Of a DNA stretch of 36,291 nt, positions 25,633 through 34,170 are shown in pieces; positions within the stretch are counted from its first letter, which is position 1; every line of letters begins with the position of its first letter. The notes under the pieces are model-generated. The model searched no databases. It worked only from the letters and a program-made list of their open reading frames with translations, and was not told the DNA's origin. This DNA is from Planctomycetota bacterium (GTDB lineage: Bacteria; Planctomycetota; UBA8108; JACQVS01), in contig JANQLS010000022.1 in NCBI GenBank assembly GCA_028280485.1, positions 1 through 36,291 on the forward strand. The letters are read 5' to 3'. The translations under genes and the position numbers were made by a program.

Positions 25633-26088
25633 ATGAAAATTTGGGTCGACGCTGATGCATGTCCCGTGGCGATCAGAAGTATTTTATTTAAAGCCGTTCA
25701 AAGAACGGGAGTACCGATGGCTTTCGTCGCGAATCAAGTGATTCCCATTCCCCCATCGGCGAATGTAGAAATGATTCAAGTTCCATCGGGATTGGATGCG
25801 GCAGATAATGAAATCGTGAAACAAATGGCCGCTGAAGATTTAGTGATAACGGCGGATATCCCCTTAGCCGCTGAAGTCATTGAAAAAGGGGGATTGGCTC
25901 TCAATCCCAGGGGGGAGCTCTATACTGAAGATGACATTCGATCTCGGCTCAGCCTGCGAGATTTCATGGATACCTTAAGATCAGGGGGTGTAGAAACCGG
26001 AGGGCCACCACCCTTTTCACCGAGGGACAAGCAAGCTTTTGCGAACCAGTTGGATAAGTGGCTAACTCGAAGGCTTAGGGATTCTTGA
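25633..26088 (+). CDS. yaiI: YaiI/YqxD (UPF0178) family protein
   Basis: A 151-aa cytoplasmic protein with the full family pattern: [10 protein letters not shown] at the start, a VANQ strand near residue 34, [13 protein letters not shown] at ~56-68, then [18 protein letters not shown] and [14 protein letters not shown]. The conserved [21 protein letters not shown] segment is at ~118-138. The family has a PIN-like fold with conserved acidic residues (visible D6, D8) and a suspected but unproven nuclease role. Length is normal. It is the third gene of a plus-strand run and ends 31 bp from a convergent gene. Confidence 0.93.
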   Translation: MKIWVDADACPVAIRSILFKAVQRTGVPMAFVANQVIPIPPSANVEMIQVPSGLDAADNEIVKQMAAEDLVITADIPLAAEVIEKGGLALNPRGELYTEDDIRSRLSLRDFMDTLRSGGVETGGPPPFSPRDKQAFANQLDKWLTRRLRDS

Positions 26089-26119
26089 GCCGTATCACAG
26101 GTTTTGAATTACCTTTTCG

Positions 26120-27307
26120 TCACTCGTAGCGAATCAACTCCACTACTGAAGCTCCCAGCTTTAAAATGAGTTCATCTTTTTTACTTTTAAGTGATTTCCA
26201 CTTACGAGTTTTGCGATCGAAGTACATGGCCTTTTTTAGTTTAGATGGCACTTTCAATAGAAGATTCTGATCTTGATAGGCATTGTGACTCGTCAGTGCT
26301 GCGATTTTTCTTCCTTTAGAATCTTTAAACATTCCAATCAAGATTTCTCCTACAGTTACCTGAAAGTCATGGTTTTCAGGAATAGGGGAGAGCCCTCCGG
26401 GAATCATCGGTTCCTGCCCAGTGGGGCGGTCCTTCTCCGTTCGCGTGATGGTTGTCGAATAAACGGCTTCAGGTACGCCTGCTTCCATCAAGGCTCCGCC
26501 GATTTGTGCGAAGGGAGCATTAACCTTTTGAAGGTCTTTTCCAAGTGCATCGAGTGCTCCCGTTTTTGGGTCGACAACTCCACCACGATAGTGATAGGTG
26601 TAACCTTTGAGGCCGAAGGGAATGGAAGTCGCAATCGTATAAGCAACGCGATTAGGATTACCTTTACCGACTTTGCCGGGACTCGGATCGCAATACCTTA
26701 GAAAAGGGATCCCTTTTGCTTTTGAGTTATTGAATGCTTTTTTGAGATGACTCCAGTGCCCGCCGCGCTGCCAGTGGAAGTCGTAGTATCCAAAAGCATC
26801 GAGTTCTTCTACGCGTGAAACTCGGCTCATTTGATAGGTGCCCACATAAACAGGATGGTTCGGGTCCCAAGCGTGAACGTTTTTCGTATCTCGAGAGCGA
26901 CCCGGGTAGGTATTGCCGATACGATCACTCCAAAGGTGGTAGCCGTAAACGACTTTGTTCTTTTTCAAGCTCTCACAAAGCTTCTTAGCGCCTTCGACAT
27001 TTTTATAAACGTGATGATTGGGAGTCAGCAGATCGACCAAGATTTGGATGTCGTATTTTTTACAAATTCGAGCCCGCCAATCGGTGTACTGACAAAGAAC
27101 CACATTAAAATGTGCTTTCTTAATCCCGATGATCAAGCGTTCAAATTCTTTTGGAGTTTTCGGGAGATGATCTCCGGCGTAACCCATGTTGAAGATGATG
27201 GCAAAGCGTTTGGGTTTTCGTATCTCACCTTTAGGGGCTTCTGAGCAGAGGCTAGTCGGGAGAATGAATAGGGAAAGAACGACAAATGTCTGAAGATGTC
27301 GGGTCAT
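26120..27307 (-). CDS. Secreted putative glycoside-hydrolase-like (TIM-barrel) protein
   Basis: A 395-aa exported protein. The signal peptide covers ~residues 1-22 (ends PTSLCS; not a clean lipobox). The ATG has AGGTGA 5 nt upstream. The body reads like a TIM barrel of the beta-galactosidase/GH42 kind: FAIIFNMGYAGDHLP, HFNVVLCQYTDWR, a KYDIQILVDLL strand, YGYHLWSDRIG (~124), a FGYYDFHWQRGG segment and IPFGLKGYTYHYRGG near 231. A C-terminal beta domain (~315-395) would follow. The catalytic acids cannot be assigned by eye. It is divergent from the Gfo/Idh/MocA gene, which in planctomycetes often accompanies sugar degradation. Confidence 0.75.
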   Translation of the reverse strand: MTRHLQTFVVLSLFILPTSLCSEAPKGEIRKPKRFAIIFNMGYAGDHLPKTPKEFERLIIGIKKAHFNVVLCQYTDWRARICKKYDIQILVDLLTPNHHVYKNVEGAKKLCESLKKNKVVYGYHLWSDRIGNTYPGRSRDTKNVHAWDPNHPVYVGTYQMSRVSRVEELDAFGYYDFHWQRGGHWSHLKKAFNNSKAKGIPFLRYCDPSPGKVGKGNPNRVAYTIATSIPFGLKGYTYHYRGGVVDPKTGALDALGKDLQKVNAPFAQIGGALMEAGVPEAVYSTTITRTEKDRPTGQEPMIPGGLSPIPENHDFQVTVGEILIGMFKDSKGRKIAALTSHNAYQDQNLLLKVPSKLKKAMYFDRKTRKWKSLKSKKDELILKLGASVVELIRYE

Positions 27308-27658
27308 AGAATCACCTATTTTTTGAATAAAGCTGTTGATGGGGGAGTCTCACGGGATGGATGAGTGAAACTCTCGCTTCTTCCTTAAAACCCTATATTT
27401 AAAGATCCAGAGGTCTCAATTAGGATTTAGGGGCTCAGAAGGATTCCCAAATTGTAGCCGGATCGGTCTAAGATTCCTAATATGGTGGTCTCTTTGTCAG
27501 AATCTAGGCTTGAGACTGAGGGGCAAAAATGAATAAAATAGACGTAATTATGTTCTAATCACAAAACCACCGGAAGTACCGCTCAGCCATCGATGCTTTA
27601 GCAGTAACGGTATCTCATTCGGTAAACCATAAAGTAAATAGAGTAGGAAAGCAGAACC
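27308..27658. other. Divergent promoter region between the glycosidase-like and Gfo/Idh/MocA genes
   Basis: About 350 bp without a plausible gene. A possible plus-strand promoter is TTGAGA near 27511 and ATAAAA 17 nt downstream, but the match is weak. I see no operator-like repeats or RNA motifs. Confidence 0.3.
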
Positions 27659-29056
27659 ATGTCCAACCTCTCACGTCGTTCGTTTATTCAGAAAACCGTT
27701 GCCACGGGAGCGGTTTCATTGGCCGCTCCGGGTTTGGTTAGCGCACTGGGCGCCAACGAAAAACTCCAAGTGGGTTTTATCGCTGCTGGTGGTCGTGCTG
27801 GTGCTCATACGGGTGAATCTCACAAGCACGGCCTTCAAGCCATCGCTTTTGCTGAGGTCGACAAAACCCGTTGGGGTGGTGTCACCGGTAAAAAAGGTTG
27901 GAAAGACGCTAAAGGATATACCGATTGGCGTAAGGTTTTTGAAAATCACGGTGACGATCTCGATGTCGTCTTCGTATCGACTCCCGATCACACTCACTTC
28001 GCTCCTTCGATGACGGCTGTTTCGATGGGCATTCACTGCTACACCGAAAAACCATTAAGCTGGTCAGTGAAAGAAGCTCAACTTCTCACTGCTGCTTACA
28101 ACAAGAATAAAAAAGTCGTCACCCAGATGGGTAACCAAGGCCACAGTGGTGAAGGTTGGAGACGTGCTTACGAATTGATCAAAACGGGCGTCATCGGCGA
28201 TGTCAAAGAATTCCACACTTGGACGAATCGTCCTGTTTGGCCGCAAGGCATTCCTCGCCCCGATTGGAAAAGTAAAGTTCCCGATACTTTGGATTGGGAA
28301 GCATGGATCGGTTGCGCACCCATGAGACCTTATGCTGGTCCTCAAAATGGTGCTCGTAAGGGTCGCGGTCCTTACCATCCATTCAACTGGCGTGGTGTTG
28401 TCGATTTCGGTTCGGGTGCATTAGGTGACATGGCTTGTCATACCACCGACGGTATCTACGCCATCATGAATCCTGGTTATGCTGCTACGGCTGAACCTAT
28501 CGAGATGACCGCTCCCGTTGGCGATCGCTATCCTTCAGGTATGATCGTCAAGAGTACCTACCGAAAAACGAAAGATCGCCCCGGATTCACTACCTACTGG
28601 TACGAAGGTAAAGACAAAAACGGTAAAGCCTACATGCCAGAGAATCCCGAAGAACTCAAGAAAGACGGAAGAAAACTTCCTCGTACCGGTAACCTCGTCA
28701 TCGGTACCAAGGGTAAACTTCTTGTCAATGGTGACTACTGGAACCAAACTTTGGTCATTCCTGAATCCGCTAACAAGCAAGTTGGTAATGTGCCTAAGTT
28801 GCTCGAACGCTCACCGGGTCACCACCGTGAATTCTTCATGGCTTGCAAAGGCGAAAAGCCTCGTGAATTCAGTCAATCGAACTTCAGTTACTCTGGCCCC
28901 ATGACCGCAAACATCCAACTCGGAAACCTTTGCGCTCGCGCCGGCAAAAAGCTTGAACTGAACGTTGATGGCGTGATTACCAATGATCCTAAAATCAACG
29001 AACTCGCCTGGAGAGAACCTCGTAAAGGATGGGGACCTCTGGTACAGAAGGTTTGA
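27659..29056 (+). CDS. Tat-exported Gfo/Idh/MocA family oxidoreductase
   Basis: A 465-aa protein with a twin-arginine signal (SRRSFIQK, then an Ala/Gly hydrophobic stretch to about residue 32), so probably exported folded with its NAD(P) bound. The Rossmann segment is VGFIAAGGRAGAH near 38. DVVFVSTPDHTHF (~101-113) and CYTEKPLSWSVKEA (~127-140), with the conserved EKP lysine, are family hallmarks. A substrate-domain segment WIGCAPMRPY and a DMACH motif near 257-261 follow. The family oxidises or reduces sugars and related polyols. Codon use is richer in NNC and GGT/CGT than in neighbours, suggesting high expression. It is monocistronic with its own strong terminator. Confidence 0.95.
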   Translation: MSNLSRRSFIQKTVATGAVSLAAPGLVSALGANEKLQVGFIAAGGRAGAHTGESHKHGLQAIAFAEVDKTRWGGVTGKKGWKDAKGYTDWRKVFENHGDDLDVVFVSTPDHTHFAPSMTAVSMGIHCYTEKPLSWSVKEAQLLTAAYNKNKKVVTQMGNQGHSGEGWRRAYELIKTGVIGDVKEFHTWTNRPVWPQGIPRPDWKSKVPDTLDWEAWIGCAPMRPYAGPQNGARKGRGPYHPFNWRGVVDFGSGALGDMACHTTDGIYAIMNPGYAATAEPIEMTAPVGDRYPSGMIVKSTYRKTKDRPGFTTYWYEGKDKNGKAYMPENPEELKKDGRKLPRTGNLVIGTKGKLLVNGDYWNQTLVIPESANKQVGNVPKLLERSPGHHREFFMACKGEKPREFSQSNFSYSGPMTANIQLGNLCARAGKKLELNVDGVITNDPKINELAWREPRKGWGPLVQKV

Positions 29057-29092
29057 TCGACTGTCTTTAAATTAAAGATCCGATCGTAATTT

Positions 29093-29132
29093 AAAAAAAG
29101 CAGGCACTGAGTTTTCAGTGCCTGCTTTTTTT
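29093..29132 (+). terminator. Strong intrinsic terminator after the Gfo/Idh/MocA gene
   Basis: The stem GCAGGCACTGA/TCAGTGCCTGC has a GTTT tetraloop and is flanked by an A-run and a run of eight T. It lies ~45 bp after the stop and would work in both directions. Confidence 0.9.
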
Positions 29133-29443
29133 TGTACATAAGGCTTCACCTAGTAGTCGGCTACTTTGGGAAGTACTAACCTCCTGGAGGAATCGGACTG
29201 AATTCTCATTATTCGAAGGTTCTCCACTTATTCTCAGTGTTCTCTTCAATATTCAGAGCAACGTAATTCTAATGTATTAAGGAGTTTGTGGCTTATGAGC
29301 TGATTTTTAAATCATCTCAACGGAACCTAACTAAATTCAGCTACTATGTAAGTCTGGCGAAACCTTCCCTGGGTTTCTTCATTTAACATTAAATACCTCG
29401 TACACAATATCTTTAAACCCTGTAGGGATGATGGGAGATTTCC
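29133..29443. other. Intergenic region upstream of the three-repeat secreted protein
   Basis: About 310 bp, AT-rich, without a plausible ORF. No repeat-family member was seen. CCTGTAGGG just before the gene is reminiscent of the CTGTAGGGG repeat ends at 18508, but there is no inverted partner. Confidence 0.3.
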
Positions 29444-30535
29444 ATGAAGTCGATTTTTAATTCAAAACGATTATTGGTCGCATGCTTGTTAGCAGGCTGC
29501 CTTTTTTCATTAACCACCGATGCGCAAGAGCAACGCCGTCGAGGACGTGGTCTTTGGGGAGATTGGGTGCTTAAGATTGAAAGCGACAATCCTCAACGCC
29601 GACGGTTCAGTTCGATTCTTACCTTTACTCGGAGTCAAGGTAAGCGAGGAGCTCAACTCATCAGTTGGTTTGGGGTTTCTGATGTTAAAAATTTAAAGTT
29701 TGAGGAAGGTACACTCAGTTTTGTTTTAGAGCGTCGCAATCGCAATGGCGATACGGTTGAATCTAACTATAAAGGGACGCTTAAAGATGGAAAAATCTCT
29801 GGGACGGTAACATCGGGGGACCGAGAACGTAAGTTCACTTTAGAACGCAGTCCTCGTCCGTCACGCGCAACGGGGACTTGGGCGATTGAGTTTATGGTTG
29901 GGGAGCGGCTCGTAAAGAATGATCTTGTAATCAGCCCCGCAAAGGAAGATCAACTGAAGGTCGAATGGAAAAGCACTCGAGCCACTCACAAGATCTCTGA
30001 AGTTAAATATTCACGTGGGGCTCTTTCGTTTAAAAGCCACGTTACGATTGAAGAAAACGAAATTGATATCGAAGTGAAAGCAGCTCTCCGAGGGGGCGCC
30101 CTCAACGGGAAAATCATCTCTGAGAATGGAGAGATCGATCTTAAAGGTAAGCTCGTTGGAGCACCTCTCGTCGGTGTTTGGAATCTTGAATCCACTTCCG
30201 AACGAGGAACTCGTAAAAATCGTCTCCGTGTCCACTCTGACATGAGTGGTCTCTACGGTGCGATCCCCGTTAAGAAGATTGAACTTAAAGATGATGGAAA
30301 AGTCACCTTCAAGATCGTTCTCGAATTCGGCGAGCGAAAATTCGAAATGAACTTTGCCGGTAAGATCAAAGAAAACAAACTCGAAGGTGAGATGACTTCT
30401 TCGAGAGGCACTTCAAAAGTTAAGGGTTCAAAGGTCGTGTATAGCCGACGTCGTCCTAGTGATCGTCCTCAATCCGATAGGAAGCCCGATGCTAAGCCTG
30501 AGCCTAAAAAGGAAGTTAAAAAAGAAGAACTCTAA
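29444..30535 (+). CDS. Secreted protein with three beta-rich repeats and a basic C-terminal tail
   Basis: A 363-aa exported protein. The ATG has GGGAG 6 nt upstream and the signal peptide ends near TTDAQ (~28). Three homologous ~90-100-residue units start with GDWVLKIES (~39), GTWAIEFMV (~143) and GVWNLESTS (~242). Each continues with an L-x-W/G strand, a basic-hydrophobic turn, a (L/V)SF(V/K) or VTFKI strand and a G-x-(L/I)-x-G-x-(I/M) hairpin, resembling a lipocalin-like or small beta-barrel fold. The tail (~335-363) is rich in R, K, P, D and E. I do not recognise a function. A hairpin terminator follows the stop. Confidence 0.85.
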   Translation: MKSIFNSKRLLVACLLAGCLFSLTTDAQEQRRRGRGLWGDWVLKIESDNPQRRRFSSILTFTRSQGKRGAQLISWFGVSDVKNLKFEEGTLSFVLERRNRNGDTVESNYKGTLKDGKISGTVTSGDRERKFTLERSPRPSRATGTWAIEFMVGERLVKNDLVISPAKEDQLKVEWKSTRATHKISEVKYSRGALSFKSHVTIEENEIDIEVKAALRGGALNGKIISENGEIDLKGKLVGAPLVGVWNLESTSERGTRKNRLRVHSDMSGLYGAIPVKKIELKDDGKVTFKIVLEFGERKFEMNFAGKIKENKLEGEMTSSRGTSKVKGSKVVYSRRRPSDRPQSDRKPDAKPEPKKEVKKEEL

Positions 30536-30563
30536 TTTTTAAGCTCAAAATTTAATCAAAAAT

Positions 30564-30600
30564 AAAAGAGCCCTACTCGGTTTGGAGTGGGGCTCTTTTT
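30564..30600 (+). terminator. Intrinsic terminator after the three-repeat secreted protein gene
   Basis: The stem AAAAGAGCCC-ACTC pairs with GAGT-GGGCTCTTTT, with one internal mismatch and a short loop, followed by T-rich sequence. It lies ~30 bp after the stop codon. Confidence 0.8.
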
Positions 30601-30627
30601 AAATAATCTCTCAGCTTTTCTAATAAT

Positions 30628-30873
30628 ATGAAACTTTTGAGATACATAATACTGGGTCTGGCGGGACTCAGCCTCTTGATCTCATTGCCTCTCGTCGGCT
30701 TCGCTGCTCTCGGATTTATGGGGATTCTCGCGGATGTCAGTGTGGCTGAAAATCGAGAATTCGGGCTGGGTTTTCTTTATATGGGTTTGCCGTTCCTGGT
30801 GGGGGGAGGCGTTTTATTTTTTATTGGATTCGTCTTACTTCGATCTGAAAAGCGGAATGGTGGAACTACTTAA
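30628..30873 (+). CDS. Small two-helix membrane protein
   Basis: An 81-aa protein with two hydrophobic helices (~residues 5-34 and ~48-70), a short acidic-polar link between them and a charged end (RSEKRNGG). The positive residues at both ends suggest both termini in the cytoplasm. No family was recognised. It stands alone: the terminator at 30564 separates it from the upstream gene, and no clear Shine-Dalgarno is visible, so the start rests on the ATG and the helix. Confidence 0.6.
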   Translation: MKLLRYIILGLAGLSLLISLPLVGFAALGFMGILADVSVAENREFGLGFLYMGLPFLVGGGVLFFIGFVLLRSEKRNGGTT

Positions 30874-30927
30874 TGGGTGAGGATTGAGATCTAACGACAT
30901 TCAATATCAAGTTCGCGCCTTCTTCTG

Positions 30928-31192
30928 TCCCTCGTTAACACTTCGGACTTGAAATGAAAGCTTAGTAGTAGGCTCGATCTTCGAGCCGTACGAAGCGAAA
31001 ACGTGTTTTAGGGTTGGTCTCACCTAAAAAACGGTATTGTTTATTATGACGAATAAATCCCTCGCTAAAGCTTCGGGCTTGGTAGGTTGGTATCTCAATT
31101 AAGGCATGTTGGCGGGTTGTGTGATAGCTCTTGGCTAATGATTTCATTGAAGGCAGCAATCGCCCCTCAAGCCCGAAGCTTTAGCGAGGGAT
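30928..31192. repeat. Second intergenic repeat family: hairpin unit plus a 25-bp perfect inverted repeat
   Basis: This continues the family of 4929-5215. A degenerate end box (CCCTCGTTAACACTTCGGAC, from 30930) is followed by GTAGTAGGC and a hairpin, GGCTCGA/TCGAGCC. CGTACGAAGCGAAA comes next, exactly as in the unit at 5092. The closing box (31057-31081, with CCCTCGCTAAAGCTTCGGGC) is repeated in perfect inverted orientation at 31168-31192, 86 bp later. The region between 30874 and 31252 holds no credible gene. Confidence 0.75.
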
Positions 31193-31252
31193 CACACAAA
31201 TCACAGGCCTCGTCTTATAATTTATGTTAAGTGGAATGTTCTATATTTAACT

Positions 31253-32254
31253 TTAACTCGTTAATACTTTTTGTATTTCTTCGTAATCTCTTTTGATTGC
31301 TAAATCTAATGGCTTAATTCCCTCTTTGCTTCTCAGCTGAGGGCTTGAGCCGTGTTTCAGAAGAAGCATTAAAATATCAACATGTTCTCCCCAAAATGCA
31401 CCACATGCATAATGTAAGGGAGTAAAACCAGCGCTATCGGTAACATGAACATCTGCACCTAAATCGAGTAAAGTTTGCACGGCTTCAAACTGGCCTTCAC
31501 CTGCTGCCAACATGAGTGGGGTTTTGGTGTGAGTTTCAAAGAATGGGCTAAAAGGGTCGGTGTCGAATAATTGAAATACAGCAGAGTTTTTATTTATATC
31601 TGTCGATCGCGAATCCACCTCACAACCCATTTCTACGAACCAGCGAATGAGTTCAGGCCGATTGTAAATAGCTGAAAGATGAATGGGAGTATTCCCGAAG
31701 GGGGATGACGTGGCCTTAAGATCGGCTCCACCCTGATAAAGAACTGAAGCTGTTTCGGTAGGGGGATTTGAGCCACGACCTAAGGCAACCATGTGCATGA
31801 GAGTCCAATCGGATATCTCAGCTTTGGTGGCGTGATCTTCCCATTCAAACCACGCCATTTTTCTTATTTTCTGATTGGGATCAACTCCGTTATCGAGCAA
31901 CAGTTGAACTATAGGTGGGTGACTGAGAGCAAATTGAACGGGATAGTAAGTGTCGATGGTTTTATGAATCGATTCTGGTTGCTCCTTCAGTACTTGCTGA
32001 ACAGATGGAAAATCGCCTAATGCGCAAGCTGAATGGAGGTCAAGTACGGCTCCTCGTTCAAGAAGATGTTTTGAAAACTCTGGCCGTACAAATGATGTCA
32101 ATTGAAGTAAGGTTGTCCCGATTCCAGAAAACCAATTTGTATATCGAATCGATAACTTTTGATTGAGTTGATTCGGTTCAATGGAATTCAAATAACCTCT
32201 AAAGGCGCTTTGATCCTTGTCACGGATAGAGGAAAGAATCGATTCAACCAGCAT
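31253..32254 (-). CDS. Ankyrin-repeat protein
   Basis: A 333-aa protein without a signal peptide, so cytoplasmic. The N-terminal ~60 residues are unrelated. Ankyrin-type helix pairs follow: LDLHSACALGDFPSVQQVL (~72), PIVQLLLDNGVDPN (~113), NTPIHLSAIYNRPELIRW (~187), KTPLMLAAGEGQFEAVQTLLDLGADV (~243) and FTPLHYACGAFWGEHVDIL (~277), with a final KPLDLAIKRDYEEIQ. These scaffold protein contacts; the partner is unknown. Its ATG overlaps the end of the upstream HEAT-protein gene by 11 bp (ATG..TGA), so the two are translationally coupled. Confidence 0.9.
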   Translation of the reverse strand: MLVESILSSIRDKDQSAFRGYLNSIEPNQLNQKLSIRYTNWFSGIGTTLLQLTSFVRPEFSKHLLERGAVLDLHSACALGDFPSVQQVLKEQPESIHKTIDTYYPVQFALSHPPIVQLLLDNGVDPNQKIRKMAWFEWEDHATKAEISDWTLMHMVALGRGSNPPTETASVLYQGGADLKATSSPFGNTPIHLSAIYNRPELIRWFVEMGCEVDSRSTDINKNSAVFQLFDTDPFSPFFETHTKTPLMLAAGEGQFEAVQTLLDLGADVHVTDSAGFTPLHYACGAFWGEHVDILMLLLKHGSSPQLRSKEGIKPLDLAIKRDYEEIQKVLTS

Positions 32255-34028
32255 ATTCTTTGTAAGTTTCTAACTTTTCTTTTTCTTCTTTGCTTAATTT
32301 TCCGCCGAGTCTTTCAATGGTGTCAAATATCATCAATTTTTCAGACTCAATATATATTTTCCTCAATGACTCACAGGTCGTCAACTTTGAATCTTCAGGC
32401 GTGATTTCTACAAGAAAATCTAGTAGTCGATAAAACAAGGTACTCTTATCTGCAGTAACCTTGATGAGATTAAGGATCTCAGCAATGAGTTCCTTTTTTT
32501 CTGCTGGGGGATTAAGTTTTAGGGCTATTGCCGATTTTACATATTTTAATTCTTCCTGACCTTCGTCATCGAGTACTTTTGATGACATCGAATTTAGAAG
32601 TTTAAGAGTTCTTTCAGAAGGGAAGAGAAAGCAAGAATCCAGCAAGAAATAAACGTCATCACTCTTGTGGTGCTTCTTTATGAGTTGGTATACCACCTCC
32701 TTTAATCGTGATGATGCGTCTGTTATTTGCGACAGTTTTAATAATACCTCATCGGCTGAGTAATAGAATTCTTCTATCGATACCAATTTTTTACAAATGA
32801 CTTCAATTGTTTCTGGGCTTCTTTCTTTATAGAGATAATGTTCATGAAACAAATAGAGAATTCTTTCGGGGGCTTTGAGGTAGAGCTCATGAATCTTAGC
32901 TCGAGCTTCTTTTGATGGGTATTTGAGAAAATATTTAGAAAGAGCAATGAATACTCCCTCATAGAGATCTTTCGAACGAAGGAGCTTAATAAGTTCTTTT
33001 TGGGATTCTTTCGAGTTGAGAATATCGAGTGCCGTAATCATCAATTCCCTCCCTGATGCGTACTGATTTCGGATGGGATTCATAATGCGCCGAGATCTTC
33101 CATCTTCAGGTCTCGACGTTTCTAGTGCAGAATGTATGACCTTAATTACCTCTTCACGTTGATAGCCTGGTGGTTGTTGGCTCATTGCCTGAATGAGAGT
33201 TCTGGTTGCTTCTGCTTGGACAAAGGTTTCAGGAATTAGTAGAAGCCTCTTCAGTGCTTCAAGCGATCTGGGAGAAGCTGGAATCGATTTGAGGGCGCGC
33301 CCAGCACTAATCTGAACGAGAATATTTTGGCTCTTGCTGGCTTCAAACACGGCGTCAGCAGAGTTCTTCTCCCCGAATGCTCCCTGAGCAAAGAGCAGCC
33401 ACTCCGCTAAATGAGACTTTTTGTAGATCTCTGCATCTTCCTTCTCATCATCACTTTCCATTGGAATGGACTTAATGAAATCTGCGGTGAGAAATTTAGT
33501 CAATTGTTTCCGGCCATGCTTCACATCAGCTGGATCTGTATTCGGTAGAGCGGCTTTGATTAAAGATAAAGATAGTTCTAATGGTACTCCGGGTTCTGAA
33601 TGGGGATAACTGGTTCTAAACCAGCCTCCATGGAGTTTCCCGTTGATGATTGGGTAATCACCGGTACTGGGAGTGGGTATTGTGAAAATCAAAGGTTTAT
33701 CGTCATTTTCCGGAGGACTACCTCCATATAAAAAGAGTAAGAACTTTTGCCCCTTTTTAAAAGCTTGTTCTTCGATAGCGTCAGCGGGCCAGTTTTGATT
33801 GTTGAATCCGTTAACTTTAAATGGCTTTTTTGGCTGGACGCCTTTTAGAGTTCTGATTGCTTTAACTTTAGCTTCGAACTCTCCTCCCTCTACGACCTCG
33901 ACAACTGTAATCAAATCTGATTCCGAGAGTAATTTTTCGAAACTCGGGTCGTACCAGATGGAGGCATTAACGCTAAGTGTTATAAATATAAACTGAAGTA
34001 CAAGTAGAAGAGAGAATCGATTCTTCAT
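32244..34028 (-). CDS. Secreted HEAT-like repeat protein
   Basis: A 594-aa exported protein. The ATG at 34028 has AAAGGA 6 nt upstream and starts a clear signal peptide (MKNRFSLLLVLQ.. to SVNA); upstream in-frame codons back to 34088 would spoil it. The N-terminal part (~25-150: SDLITVVEVVEGG, VKAIRTLKGVQPKKPF, GQKFLLFLYGG) resembles a beta-barrel domain seen in exported proteins of unknown function. The rest is helical with HEAT-like pairs (ILVQISAGRALKSIP, RSLEALKRLLL, FVQAEATRTLIQAM). It overlaps the start of the ankyrin gene. It is probably an envelope scaffold; the odd point is the pairing of an exported protein with a cytoplasmic ankyrin protein. Confidence 0.85.
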   Translation of the reverse strand: MKNRFSLLLVLQFIFITLSVNASIWYDPSFEKLLSESDLITVVEVVEGGEFEAKVKAIRTLKGVQPKKPFKVNGFNNQNWPADAIEEQAFKKGQKFLLFLYGGSPPENDDKPLIFTIPTPSTGDYPIINGKLHGGWFRTSYPHSEPGVPLELSLSLIKAALPNTDPADVKHGRKQLTKFLTADFIKSIPMESDDEKEDAEIYKKSHLAEWLLFAQGAFGEKNSADAVFEASKSQNILVQISAGRALKSIPASPRSLEALKRLLLIPETFVQAEATRTLIQAMSQQPPGYQREEVIKVIHSALETSRPEDGRSRRIMNPIRNQYASGRELMITALDILNSKESQKELIKLLRSKDLYEGVFIALSKYFLKYPSKEARAKIHELYLKAPERILYLFHEHYLYKERSPETIEVICKKLVSIEEFYYSADEVLLKLSQITDASSRLKEVVYQLIKKHHKSDDVYFLLDSCFLFPSERTLKLLNSMSSKVLDDEGQEELKYVKSAIALKLNPPAEKKELIAEILNLIKVTADKSTLFYRLLDFLVEITPEDSKLTTCESLRKIYIESEKLMIFDTIERLGGKLSKEEKEKLETYKEYAG

Positions 34029-34170
34029 AGAAATTCCTTTCATTCGTTCATTACAAATACTTATCGATAGATGTAACGAGCCTGTCATCAGTGAATGTGG
34101 AAAATGACTAGAAGAATCTTCACGCAGCTTAAATCTTCTCCTTGAATCGTATCTGTCAGATTAATTGAAT

